Source: Hyphomicrobiales bacterium
GTDB lineage: Bacteria > Pseudomonadota > Alphaproteobacteria > Rhizobiales > Ancalomicrobiaceae
DNA: 64,000 nt
Reading direction: 5' to 3'
NCBI GenBank assembly: GCA_021286855.1
Contig: JAJTBO010000002.1
Span: 310,001-374,000, forward strand
The position numbers and the translations under genes are program-made. This document shows positions 42,197 through 51,922 of this stretch, piece after piece (positions within the stretch are counted from its first letter, which is position 1; every line of letters begins with the position of its first letter). The notes under the pieces are model-generated. The model was not told the DNA's origin, made no database searches, and saw nothing but the letters and a program-made list of their open reading frames with translations.

Positions 42197-42997
42197 ATGT
42201 CGAACTTCGACAACGGCTTTGCCCGCTTCGGTTCGACCGTGGCGCATGCCGACGCCCGGGAGATCGATCAGGGCCTGCGCCGCTACATGATCTCGATCTA
42301 CAACTTCATGGCCATCGGCGTCGCCGTCACCGGCATCGTGGCGCTGATCATCTATTCGCTGGCGGTGACGACCCCGGGCGCGGCCGATGCCGTCGCCAAG
42401 GTTTCCGGCAGCATGGCGCTGACCTCGACCGGCTACGCGCTGTTCGTCAGCCCGCTCAAGTACGTAGTGATGTTCGCGCCGCTGGCGCTCGTCTTCCTGC
42501 TCGGCTTCCGCATCGATCGGATGGAGCCGACGACGGCGCAGGGCGTGTTCTTCCTCTACGCCGCTCTGGTCGGCGCGTCGCTGTCGACGATCTTCCTCGT
42601 CTACACGCACGCTTCGATCGCCCGGGTGTTCTTCATCTCGGCGGCGGCGTTCGGCGGTCTGTCGCTCTACGGCTACACGACGCAGAAGTCGCTGTCCGGC
42701 TTCGGCTCGTTCCTGATGATGGGCCTGATCGGCATCATCATCGCGGGTCTGGTCAACATCTTCCTGCAGTCGAGCGCGCTGCAGTTCGCCATCTCGGCGA
42801 TCGGCGTGCTGGTGTTCGCGGGCCTGACCGCCTTCGACACCCAGAAGCTCAAGGAGCAGTACGTCTACGGCCTCTCGGGCGCGGACGAGGCGACCATCGG
42901 CCGCTCGGCGGTGATGGGCGCGCTGACCCTCTACCTCGACTTCATCAACCTGTTCATGATGCTGCTGCAGCTGTTCGGCAACCGCAGCAACGACTGA
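42197..42997 (+). CDS. Bax inhibitor-1 / YccA family membrane protein
   Basis: Integral membrane protein of 266 residues with seven hydrophobic segments, the first at about 35-58 and the last ending near 262 (LYLDFINLFMMLLQLFG). The family marks TGLTAFDTQ-like FAGLTAFDTQKLKEQY with its acidic residue and the SLDFINLF-like end are present. Bacterial members include YccA, which interacts with the FtsH protease, and calcium-leak proteins such as BsYetJ. The start is ATG 42197 behind AAAGGA; a TTG three codons earlier is possible. It is single, between a promoter and a strong terminator. Confidence 0.93.
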   Translation: MSNFDNGFARFGSTVAHADAREIDQGLRRYMISIYNFMAIGVAVTGIVALIIYSLAVTTPGAADAVAKVSGSMALTSTGYALFVSPLKYVVMFAPLALVFLLGFRIDRMEPTTAQGVFFLYAALVGASLSTIFLVYTHASIARVFFISAAAFGGLSLYGYTTQKSLSGFGSFLMMGLIGIIIAGLVNIFLQSSALQFAISAIGVLVFAGLTAFDTQKLKEQYVYGLSGADEATIGRSAVMGALTLYLDFINLFMMLLQLFGNRSND

Positions 42998-43043
42998 TCG
43001 GGTCGACGTTCGGCGGCGATCCGACGGGTCGCCGCCTCTCCGG

Positions 43044-43072
43044 AAACCCCCGCCTCACGGCGGGGGTTTTTC
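43044..43072 (+). terminator. Rho-independent terminator after the Bax-inhibitor-1 family gene
   Basis: An 11-bp perfect stem (43044-43054 and 43059-43069) with a TCAC loop, ending in TTTTTCTTT. It lies 46 bp past the stop codon. This is the strongest plus-strand terminator in the window. Confidence 0.9.
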
Positions 43073-43095
43073 TTTGTCGGGGTTTCGCGAGGCGA

Positions 43096-43126
43096 GAAAA
43101 AACCCCGCCGGCGGCGCCGGCGGGGT
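43096..43126 (-). terminator. Rho-independent terminator after phaB
   Basis: An 11-bp perfect stem (43102-43112 and 43116-43126) with a three-base loop; read on the minus strand it is followed by a run of T (A-run 43097-43102 on the plus strand). It lies 37 bp past the phaB stop. Together with the hairpin at 43044 it insulates two convergent genes. Confidence 0.88.
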
Positions 43127-43163
43127 CGAAGATCGCGGCCGTCCCTTTCGGGGCGGCGCATGA

Positions 43164-43889
43164 TCAGAACATGTACTGGCCGCCGTTGATCGCCAGCGTC
43201 GAGCCGGTGATGAAGGCGGCTTCGTCGGAGGCGAGGAATTGGACCGTACGGGCGATCTCCTCGGGCTGGCCGAGGCGGCCGACCGGGATGTGCGGCAGGA
43301 TCTTGGCCTTGAGCACGTCCTCGGGGATCGCCTGGACCATCTCGGTGGCGATGTAGCCGGGGGTGATGGCGTTGACGGTGATGCCCTTCGACGCGCTCTC
43401 CTGGGCGAGCGCCTTGACGAAGCCGATGTCGCCGGCCTTGGCCGCCGAATAGTTCACCTGACCGAACTGGCCCTTGTGGCCGTTGATCGAGGAGATGACG
43501 ATGATGCGGCCGAAGTTGCGGTTGCGCATGCCTTCGATCAGCGGGCGGGTGATGTTGAACAGGCCGTCGAGGTTGATGCGGATGACCTGGCTCCACTGTT
43601 CCTTGGTCATCTTGTGGAAGAGGCCGTCGCGGGTGATGCCGGCGTTGGCGACGAGAATGTCGACCGGGCCGAGTTCGGCTTCGACCTTGGCGGCGCCGGC
43701 GACGCAGGCGTCATAGTCGCCGACGTCCCACTGGAAGGTGGCGATGCCGGTCTCGGCGTGGAACTTCTCGGCGGCCTCGACGTTGCCGCCGTAGGTGGCG
43801 GCGACCTTGTAGCCGGCCGCGTGGAGAGCCTTGGAAATGGCGCCGCCGATGCCGCGGGTGCCGCCGGTGACGAGTGCAACTCTGCTCAT
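43164..43889 (-). CDS. phaB: Acetoacetyl-CoA reductase
   Basis: NADPH-dependent reduction of acetoacetyl-CoA to (R)-3-hydroxybutyryl-CoA, the second step of PHB synthesis. The 241-residue short-chain dehydrogenase has the cofactor site VTGGTRGIGGAI, NAGITRDG, the catalytic Ser in ISSINGHKGQFGQ and the Tyr-x-x-x-Lys in NYSAAKAG. GHKGQFGQ with NYSAAKAG is the PhaB form. GGAGGAAA precedes the ATG. It is downstream of phaA on the same strand, with a hairpin in the 166-bp gap. phaC, the polymerase gene, is not in the window. Confidence 0.96.
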   Translation of the reverse strand: MSRVALVTGGTRGIGGAISKALHAAGYKVAATYGGNVEAAEKFHAETGIATFQWDVGDYDACVAGAAKVEAELGPVDILVANAGITRDGLFHKMTKEQWSQVIRINLDGLFNITRPLIEGMRNRNFGRIIVISSINGHKGQFGQVNYSAAKAGDIGFVKALAQESASKGITVNAITPGYIATEMVQAIPEDVLKAKILPHIPVGRLGQPEEIARTVQFLASDEAAFITGSTLAINGGQYMF

Positions 43890-44015
43890 GGTTTCCTCCG
43901 TGGGATGGGTCCGGGCCGGGCTGCGGCGGTTCGACGCTCTGTGACCGGGCCGGAATGAAAGACGTGAACGAGCTCACGCGACGCAGGCGGGCGCGCGGCT
44001 CAGGGGAAGGCCGAG

Positions 44016-44043
44016 GCCGGACGCGGCCGAAGCCGCGTCCGGC
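44016..44043 (-). terminator. Stem-loop between phaA and phaB
   Basis: A 12-bp perfect inverted repeat (44016-44027 and 44032-44043) whose loop reads TTCG on the minus strand, 12 bp after the phaA stop. No T-run follows. It is either an attenuating terminator or an mRNA-stabilising hairpin that sets the ratio of phaA to phaB. Confidence 0.55.
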
Positions 44044-44055
44044 GACAGGTTCGGC

Positions 44056-45231
<1,176 letters not shown>

Positions 45232-45640
45232 GCGTAATTCCTCCGAGGTTGGATCGACCGCGCCGTTCGTCTCGAGCGTGCGTGGTTTAAATCGTTTGGA
45301 TGCGCGCGAAACCCCACCCCTCGTGCGGTACGTGGTTCGCATCCATCGGCTGCGAATAGAGACGCCGCGCCCATGACCTGTCAATGACGTGAGGGGGGCG
45401 AAGGTCTCGGCAATCCGTCGGATTCGACGATCGAATTTCCGATTTGATCTAAGACCTTCGGCCAATTCGAAGGGTGCGGCGCGCCTGCCGGCGAGAGGTC
45501 GCGCGAAACTGGTGGCCTTGCGGGAAGAAAGTTCCTAATCTCCTGCCACCCGGGAGGTCCCGCAAGCGACCGGCCCGATCGTCGGCGTTTCCGGCGGACG
45601 GGCGACGTGGTCGCCGTGGCGAGAAGAGTGGCGAAAGAAG
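45232..45640. other. Divergent control region between phaA and phaR
   Basis: A 409-bp gap without a coding frame. It contains the minus-strand promoter for phaA (45355-45384) and, nearer to phaR, the inverted repeat CTTGCGGG / CCCGCAAG (45517-45524, 45559-45566). GGTGGC at 45511 and GCCACC at 45545 could pair in an overlapping structure. The phaR promoter itself is not obvious to me. Confidence 0.55.
45355..45384 (-). promoter_or_regulatory. Sigma-70-type promoter for phaA
   Basis: On the minus strand, TTGACA (45384-45379), an 18-bp spacer and TCTATT (45360-45355). The -35 box is a perfect consensus, rare in this GC-rich sequence. It would give a leader of about 115 bases before phaA. Confidence 0.6.
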
Positions 45641-46234
45641 ATGGCAAAGACCGACGAGCCCACGATCATCAAGAAATACGCGAACCGCCGCCTCTACAAC
45701 ACGGGGACCTCGTCCTACGTGACGTTGGAGGATCTGGCGGAGATGGTGAAGAACGAGGAGCTCTTCGTCGTCTACGACGCCAAGTCGGGCGACGACATCA
45801 CTCGGTCGGTGCTGACCCAGATCATCTTCGAGCAGGAGAACAAGGGGCAGAACCTGCTGCCGATCGCCTTCCTGCGCCAGCTGATCCGCTTCTATGGCGA
45901 CAGCATGCAGAATCTGGTGCCCAGCTATCTCGAATTCTCGATCGACAGCCTGACCCGCGAGCAGGGGAAGTTCCGCGAGCAGATGACGCACGCCTTCCCG
46001 GGCAACGCCTTCGAGGCGATGGAGGAGCAGGTTCGGCGCAACACCGAGATGTTCGAGCGGGCGATGCGGATGTTCTCGCCCTTCGGCGCGATCATGCCGG
46101 AAGGCTTCCATCCGGCCGCGCCGGCGACCAAGTCGGACGAGAAGCCGGCGACCGCGCCGAGCGACATCGATCGGCTCAAGGAACAAATGGAAGAGATGCA
46201 GAAGAAGCTCGACGCCCTCGCCTCGAAGGGGTGA
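45641..46234 (+). CDS. phaR: Polyhydroxyalkanoate synthesis repressor PhaR
   Basis: DNA-binding repressor of 197 residues that also senses PHB granules. The N-terminal PHB/PHA accumulation regulator domain is unmistakable (IIKKYANRRLYNTGTSSYVTLEDLAEMV, in part, from residue 9), and the second conserved segment (SVLTQIIFEQENKGQNLL) follows near 55-72. The C-terminal third is variable, with a short coiled coil (IDRLKEQMEEMQKKLDALA). It is divergent from phaA-phaB, the usual arrangement in Hyphomicrobiales. When PHB is absent PhaR represses phasin and its own gene. Confidence 0.95.
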   Translation: MAKTDEPTIIKKYANRRLYNTGTSSYVTLEDLAEMVKNEELFVVYDAKSGDDITRSVLTQIIFEQENKGQNLLPIAFLRQLIRFYGDSMQNLVPSYLEFSIDSLTREQGKFREQMTHAFPGNAFEAMEEQVRRNTEMFERAMRMFSPFGAIMPEGFHPAAPATKSDEKPATAPSDIDRLKEQMEEMQKKLDALASKG

Positions 46235-46260
46235 GACGCGGTTGCGACGCCATCGGCGTC
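46235..46260. repeat. Direct repeat, copy 1 (contains a palindrome)
   Basis: A 26-bp unit directly abutting the phaR stop codon. It includes the small palindrome GACGCC-ATC-GGCGTC. The second copy at 46329-46354 matches at 25 of 26 positions. Confidence 0.75.
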
Positions 46261-46328
46261 GGAACGAGACGCTCCAGGGGAGCGTTTCGAGCGTCGAACG
46301 CCCAGAGCCCAAGCGAGGGGCCGGGCAG

Positions 46329-46354
46329 GACGCGGTTTCGACGCCATCGGCGTC
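46329..46354. repeat. Direct repeat, copy 2
   Basis: Second copy of the 26-bp unit, differing by one base (T for G at position 10). The two copies start 94 bp apart. They stand between phaR and the AT-richer toxin-like cassette. This could be a duplication, a recombination scar or a pair of regulatory sites. Confidence 0.75.
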
Positions 46355-46382
46355 TGATGAGCGATCCGAAGTCGGGAGTTTC

Positions 46383-46427
46383 GAAGAGCGTCGCCGAGAA
46401 ATCGGCGGCGCTCTTCTCGTTCATTCC
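46383..46427 (+). terminator. Large stem-loop with GAAA loop, probable terminator
   Basis: A 15-bp stem with one G-U pair (46383-46397 and 46402-46416) and a GAAA loop, followed by TCTCGTTCATT. A smaller imperfect stem occurs at 46266-46288. It probably ends phaR transcription and separates it from the next cassette. Confidence 0.6.
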
Positions 46428-46514
46428 ATGCGTAAACCGTGGATATCTACAATGTAACTCTCCCCGCTCGAAACGGTGCGATGATGGCGTCGACGGAATG
46501 TCCGGAGATGTCGC

Positions 46515-47327
46515 ATGCAACGGTTCGGAAATTGGAAACGAATGACGGATCCCGTATTGGAGTTGCGGCGTCTCCGGTCCGAGATCCTCGGGCTACGTGT
46601 CGAAATTTCTTTCGCGAGGTTCGTTCTCCTCCATCGCAAATACGCTCCGTCGCAGCCGCGGATCCCGGCCGGTCGGGATGGAGCAGGGCGCTGGACGGAC
46701 GGGACCGGATGGGGTGACGACGGCCGCGTTCGGGTCGCCCAGAACGGACCGACGCGAGGTGGACCCCCGACGCGGACGTCTCGGTTCGGGGCGCGCACTC
46801 TCGAAGGTGCGCCCGGTCAGTTGTCGGAATGGGCGGCGACGCGGGTGCAGGCGAATGCGGCCGAGGCCGCAGTTCGCCAAGTCGATCCGACCTGGAGGCC
46901 ACGCTATCCGACGAGCCTGACGGAGACGATCGAAGGCGAGATCGCTCACCAGCAGTCTCGCCTCGAGGCGGCGGAGAGTCGTTTGAGCGAACTCGGGAAT
47001 CCGGCGGTGCGTGGGGAGTTGCTGCACGAATGCCTGTTGGAGAATGGGCGTCTGATCGGGAGTAGATACAAGAATGCCAATGATCCCACGACGAGGACCG
47101 TCGATCGAGAGACGTTTCTGGATCTCGGATCTCGTCTGTTGGCCGGCGCGGAGCGCGTGGTGTTCAACTCGAGCTATCGCCACCCACAATTTCTTCGCAG
47201 CGACGGCACGGTGATCGGGATCCGATACAGTTCGGATTGGGATATCACTTACGATGTGTTGCGAGGAGACGGTCGGACCATCGAACAGGGGACGAAGATT
47301 CATTTTCGAGGAAATGCCGATGAATGA
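46515..47327 (+). CDS. Putative polymorphic toxin (PAG-WT linker protein), C-terminal domain unknown
   Basis: I do not recognise a family for the whole protein (270 residues). The N-terminal 50 residues are helical and charged; then comes PRIPAGRDGAGRWTDG, a variant of the PAG-x-GGxWT linker that, in many alphaproteobacterial proteins, joins an N-terminal part to a variable C-terminal toxin domain. A coiled coil (EGEIAHQQSRLEAAESRLSE) follows near 135-155, and the last 100 residues form a compact-looking unit (VVFNSSYRHPQFLRSDG, YSSDWDITYDVL). No signal peptide or membrane segment is seen. Bases 47101-47340 are 129/240 G+C by hand count, far below neighbours. ATG 46542 is an alternative start with GGAAACGA before it. 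The next gene overlaps its end. Confidence 0.6.
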   Translation: MQRFGNWKRMTDPVLELRRLRSEILGLRVEISFARFVLLHRKYAPSQPRIPAGRDGAGRWTDGTGWGDDGRVRVAQNGPTRGGPPTRTSRFGARTLEGAPGQLSEWAATRVQANAAEAAVRQVDPTWRPRYPTSLTETIEGEIAHQQSRLEAAESRLSELGNPAVRGELLHECLLENGRLIGSRYKNANDPTTRTVDRETFLDLGSRLLAGAERVVFNSSYRHPQFLRSDGTVIGIRYSSDWDITYDVLRGDGRTIEQGTKIHFRGNADE

Positions 47328-47739
47328 TGTGGATCTGAAAGCTGCGATCGAAATGACGATCGAAGGTAAGTTGCTCGACATCGCGACCGACGAAATCGGC
47401 GTGGGTCTCGGCTCGCTCGTCGATCGAGGGAGGATAGGATTCCGTCTCGAAGGCGATGCCCTGATCGATTTCGTCCGGCGGGTGATCGTCGGCCTCGTCG
47501 CCGGCGGAGCCTCGCCGGAAGACGACGGTTTCGTCACGCCGGACAATCCGCGCGGGCTCGCCCATTTCGGCGCCGACACGCCGGAGGAGGTCGCGGACGG
47601 CGTCGTCGCCGCCTGGGTGGCGGCCGGGGCGCCCGATCCCGAATGGGGCGACTGGCGCTTCAACACGCCGCGCAACCGCGCTCTGCTCGACGAGGCTGCG
47701 GAGTCGATCGCTGCATACAAGGCGTCGCAGAAGACGTGA
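47320..47739 (+). CDS. Putative immunity protein of the toxin-like cassette
   Basis: Small cytoplasmic protein of 139 residues with no family I can name. It is acidic and mixed alpha/beta in appearance, with VSLGSLVDRGRI-like GLGSLVDRGRIGFRLEGD, a helix FVRRVIVGLVAGGA, and DTPEEVADGVVAAWVAAGAP followed by WGDWRFNTPRNRALLDEAAE. ATG 47320 is preferred: GAGGAA stands six bases before it, whereas ATG 47314 directly abuts that site. It overlaps the upstream gene by 8 bp. A small gene translationally coupled behind a PAG-WT-linker protein is the typical position of an immunity gene; that role is inference from position. Confidence 0.6.
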   Translation: MNDVDLKAAIEMTIEGKLLDIATDEIGVGLGSLVDRGRIGFRLEGDALIDFVRRVIVGLVAGGASPEDDGFVTPDNPRGLAHFGADTPEEVADGVVAAWVAAGAPDPEWGDWRFNTPRNRALLDEAAESIAAYKASQKT

Positions 47740-48137
47740 TGCGGGCCAAGCCGACACGCGCCGTCGACGGGCAGGCGTGACGGATGCGCCACGAAAGAGG
47801 CGCGAAACCGCGCCGCCTTCGCCGTTTCGAGCGTATCCCGCGTTGACAGCGGCGCGTCTTTTCCTTATCGACATCGGCATTCGCGAAGGGCCGGGAAACC
47901 GGCTCCGGCGCTGCCCGAGGCTCCAACGACCCCGGCTCCGTACCGATCCCCTCCGTGAGGAGGCGAACGGCGACGGCGTCGGCTCGGTTCGTTTCCAAGC
48001 TCGTGCGACGACGCGCCTTCTCCGGTTTCGGCCGGCGGAGGGGTTCCCCGGCGGGGAACGGCGTCGGAACCGGCGGTTTCCGTCGGCCACCGCACGGCGC
48101 CGAAGGGCGCGTGGACGAGAAGTGAAAGAGAGAGAAA
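47740..48137. other. Leader region of rplU
   Basis: A 398-bp gap. It holds the consensus-like promoter at 47843-47871 and GC-rich inverted repeats, among them GTTCCCC / GGGGAAC at 48043-48049 and 48053-48059. A frame open from 47777 across the rplU start has no coding character. The leader from the promoter to rplU would be about 260 bases, long enough for regulation by structure. Confidence 0.5.
47843..47871 (+). promoter_or_regulatory. Sigma-70-type promoter for rplU-rpmA
   Basis: TTGACA (47843-47848), a 17-bp spacer and TATCGA (47866-47871). The -35 box is a perfect consensus and the position upstream of a ribosomal protein operon is plausible. Confidence 0.6.
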
Positions 48138-48446
48138 ATGTTCGCGGTCATCAAGACGGGCGGCAAGCAGTACAAGGTCGCCGCCGACGACGTGATCATC
48201 ATCGAGAAGGTCGCCGGCGAAGCCGGTGAGGCCGTCACGTTCGACGAAGTTCTTCTGATCGGTGGCGAGACCACCGTGGTCGGCGCCCCGACCGTCGCCG
48301 GCGCCACCGTCACCGGCGCCGTGGTCGAGCAGGGCCGCGCCAAGAAGGTGATCATCTTCAAGAAGCGCCGCCGCAAGAGCTGGCGCCGCAAGGAAGGTCA
48401 CCGTCAGGAACAGACCAAGGTGAAGATCGTCGCGATCAACGCCTGA
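48138..48446 (+). CDS. rplU: 50S ribosomal protein L21
   Basis: Structural protein of the large ribosomal subunit, 102 residues, near 23S rRNA domains and L20. MFAVIKTGGKQYKVA at the N-terminus and the closing KKRRRKSWRRKEGHRQEQT, with LVKI-like TKVKIVAINA, are standard. The GAGAGAGA tract before the ATG is a good ribosome binding site. rpmA follows 95 bp later, the usual pairing. Confidence 0.98.
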   Translation: MFAVIKTGGKQYKVAADDVIIIEKVAGEAGEAVTFDEVLLIGGETTVVGAPTVAGATVTGAVVEQGRAKKVIIFKKRRRKSWRRKEGHRQEQTKVKIVAINA

Positions 48447-48541
48447 GCCGCCGATCGGCCGGAGACGGCCGACGAACGAGTTTGAAGCCGTTCCCCGGAG
48501 ATCCGGCGCGGGACGGACAGTGAAGACGAAGGAGCAGACCC

Positions 48542-48814
48542 ATGGCTCACAAGAAGGCCGGCGGTTCTTCGCGCAACGGACGCGATTCGGAGTCCAAGCG
48601 CCTCGGCATCAAGAAGTTCGGCGACCAGGCCGTGGTCCCGGGCAACATCATCGCGCGTCAGCGCGGCACCAAGTGGCACCCGGGCACGGGCGTCGGTATG
48701 GGCGTCGACCATACGATCTTCGCCACCCAGGAAGGCCGCGTACAGTTCCGCACGAAAGCCAACGGTCGCATCTATATCTCCGTCCTGCCGAATACGGCGG
48801 CCGCAGCGGAGTGA
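48542..48814 (+). CDS. rpmA: 50S ribosomal protein L27
   Basis: Large-subunit protein of 90 residues whose N-terminal tail reaches the peptidyl transferase centre. [19 protein letters not shown] is the standard beginning without a cleavable pro-peptide, and [20 protein letters not shown] is the conserved core. GAAGGAG precedes the ATG. It lies in the order rplU-rpmA-(acetyltransferase)-obg, common in proteobacteria. Confidence 0.98.
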   Translation: MAHKKAGGSSRNGRDSESKRLGIKKFGDQAVVPGNIIARQRGTKWHPGTGVGMGVDHTIFATQEGRVQFRTKANGRIYISVLPNTAAAAE

Positions 48815-48907
48815 ACCGGCAGATGATCTCGAGATCCGCCGGTGTCCCATCGACCCGGTGGATCCTCGCGATCCGCTGATCTCGGCTCCCGGGTTTCGGG
48901 GCAAGGC

Positions 48908-48946
48908 GAGAGGGGAGATGGGGCGCCATCTTCCCCTCTTTCGTTT
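48908..48946 (+). terminator. Terminator after rpmA
   Basis: GAGGGGA...GATGG pairs with CCATC...TTCCCCTC (one bulged base), loop GGCG, followed by TTTCGTTT. It lies 94 bp past the rpmA stop and separates the ribosomal genes from the acetyltransferase and obg. Confidence 0.75.
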
Positions 48947-48989
48947 CAGCCCCTCGCCGCCATCGCGCGGCCGCCACGGAGGAGCCGCC

Positions 48990-49592
48990 ATGAGCGCGCC
49001 GACCGACCTTCCGCCCGATCGGGATCCGCCCGGGCTCATCATCGAAACGCCGCGGCTGGTGTTGCGCCGGCCGGTCCGCGCCGACGCCGAGCGCGTCGCG
49101 GCGCTCGCCAACGACGCCGGCGTCGCCGAAAACCTGTCGAACCTGCCGCACCCCTATGGGCTCGACGACGCGCTCGCCTTCATCGACAACACGGAGGTGG
49201 GTCCGACGCGGTGGAACCTCGGGATCCATCTCAAGGACGAGGACGCCGGGTTCGTCGGCGTGGCCGGCCTGATGCCGCGCGACGGCGAACGCTTCGTGCT
49301 CGGCTATTGGATCGGGCGGCCGTATTGGAACCGGGGATTGGCGACGGAGGCGGCGCAGGCGCTGATCGATTTCGCCTTCTCGCGGCTGGAGGCGCCGGCG
49401 GTGTCGGCGACGGCGCGGGTGACCAACGGGGCGTCGCGCCGGGTGTTGGAGAAGTGCGGTTTCCAGTATGCCGGACAGGGCATGGGGCCGTCGCTCTATC
49501 ATCGCGGCATGGTGCCGATCGATCGTTTTCGGATCGAACGTTCGATCTGGACGTCGATCCGCAACTGGGCGAAGACCGGCGTCGGGGCGTGA
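48990..49592 (+). CDS. GNAT-family N-acetyltransferase (RimJ/RimL-like)
   Basis: Acetyl-CoA-dependent acetyltransferase of 200 residues. The start IIETPRLVLRRPVRADAERVA and the acetyl-CoA pocket segment GYWIGRPYWNRGLATEAAQAL are those of the Acetyltransf_3 (RimJ/RimL-type) subgroup, and NGASRRVLEKCGFQYAG is the closing motif. Targets in this subgroup range from protein N-termini to small amines, so the substrate is open. ATG 48990 follows GGAGGAG; the longer frame lacks similarity. In Hyphomicrobiales an acetyltransferase gene commonly lies between rpmA and obg. Confidence 0.88.
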   Translation: MSAPTDLPPDRDPPGLIIETPRLVLRRPVRADAERVAALANDAGVAENLSNLPHPYGLDDALAFIDNTEVGPTRWNLGIHLKDEDAGFVGVAGLMPRDGERFVLGYWIGRPYWNRGLATEAAQALIDFAFSRLEAPAVSATARVTNGASRRVLEKCGFQYAGQGMGPSLYHRGMVPIDRFRIERSIWTSIRNWAKTGVGA

Positions 49593-50699
<1,107 letters not shown>

Positions 50700-50800
50700 C
50701 GATCGGGTTTCGCCGCTCGAGGCGGCGAAACGCTTGATCCGTCTTCGGTTCGCTCGTAAAGCGAGCCGATCCGCCGCATCGCGCCCGGGATCCGCCCATC

Positions 50801-51922
50801 ATGCTTCGTCGCCTGGAAGACTACCGCCGCATCGTCGTCAAGATCGGTTCCGCCCTGCTCGTCGACCGGGCGACCGGCGACATCCAGTGGCCGTGGCTGG
50901 AGAGCCTCGCCGCCGACGTGGCGCGGCTGATGGCGGACGGGCGCGAGGTGCTGCTGGTCTCCTCCGGTGCGATCGCGCTGGGGCGCGGCCGGCTCGGGCT
51001 GCCGAAGCGGGCGCTGGCGCTCGAGGAGAGCCAGGCGGCGGCGGCGGTCGGACAGATCGCGCTGGCGCGGGCCTATTCGGAGATCCTCGGGACGCACGGG
51101 TTCACGGCGGCGCAGGTGCTGCTCACCCTCGACGACACCGAGGACCGGCGGCGTTATCTCAACGCCCGGGCGACGCTCGGCACGCTGCTCGAGCGGCGCG
51201 CCGTGCCGATCATCAACGAGAACGACACGGTGGCGACGACCGAGATCCGCTATGGCGACAACGACCGGCTGGCGGCGCGGGTCGCGACCATGGTCGGGGC
51301 GGACTGTCTGGTGCTGCTCTCCGACATCGACGGTCTCTATACGGCGCCGCCAAACCAGGATCCCGACGCCACCTTCATTCCGCTGGTCGTCCGCATCTCG
51401 CCGGAGATCGAGGCGATGGCCGGCGGGGCGGGGTCGGAACTGTCGCGCGGCGGCATGAAGACCAAGATCGACGCCGGCAAGATCGCCACCGACGGCGGCA
51501 CCGCCATGGTGATCACGCTGGGCAAGCGGATGAGCCCGCTCTCGGCGATCTCGGCGGGCGAGAAGGCGACGTGGTTCCTGCCCTCGGCCGATCCGGTGAC
51601 GGCGCGCAAGAAGTGGATCGCCGGCTCGCTCGACGATCGCGGCGCGATCTCGGTCGACGCCGGGGCGGCGCGGGCGCTGCATTCCGGCAAGAGCCTGTTG
51701 CCGGCCGGCTGCACGGCGGTCGAGGGGACGTTCCATCGCGGCGACGCGGTTCGGATCCTCGGACCGCACGGCGAGGAGCTCGGCCGCGGTCTCGTCGCCT
51801 TCGACGCGGCCGACGCGCAGGCCATCCTCGGGCGCAAGACCCATGAAATCGAGGAGATCCTCGGATATACCGGTCGGAAGGAGATGATCCATCGCGACCA
51901 CATGGTCATGAGGGGGGAGTGA
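50801..51922 (+). CDS. proB: Glutamate 5-kinase
   Basis: First enzyme of proline synthesis, phosphorylating glutamate. The 373-residue protein has the amino-acid kinase domain ([56 protein letters not shown]) and a C-terminal PUA domain from about 275 ([11 protein letters not shown]). The proA gene overlaps its stop codon, so the two products, which form a channelled complex, are made together. Confidence 0.97.
   Translation: MLRRLEDYRRIVVKIGSALLVDRATGDIQWPWLESLAADVARLMADGREVLLVSSGAIALGRGRLGLPKRALALEESQAAAAVGQIALARAYSEILGTHGFTAAQVLLTLDDTEDRRRYLNARATLGTLLERRAVPIINENDTVATTEIRYGDNDRLAARVATMVGADCLVLLSDIDGLYTAPPNQDPDATFIPLVVRISPEIEAMAGGAGSELSRGGMKTKIDAGKIATDGGTAMVITLGKRMSPLSAISAGEKATWFLPSADPVTARKKWIAGSLDDRGAISVDAGAARALHSGKSLLPAGCTAVEGTFHRGDAVRILGPHGEELGRGLVAFDAADAQAILGRKTHEIEEILGYTGRKEMIHRDHMVMRGE

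Noticed and set aside
46593-47792. Minus-strand open frame of 399 codons opposite the toxin-like cassette
   Set aside because: The plus-strand genes have ribosome binding sites, a coupled overlap and the PAG-WT linker; the minus frame has none of these and is rich in Ser, Arg and Pro.
47777-48229. Open frame of 150 codons ahead of and into rplU
   Set aside because: Arg/Pro-rich, no ribosome binding site, and it overlaps the rplU start in another frame.
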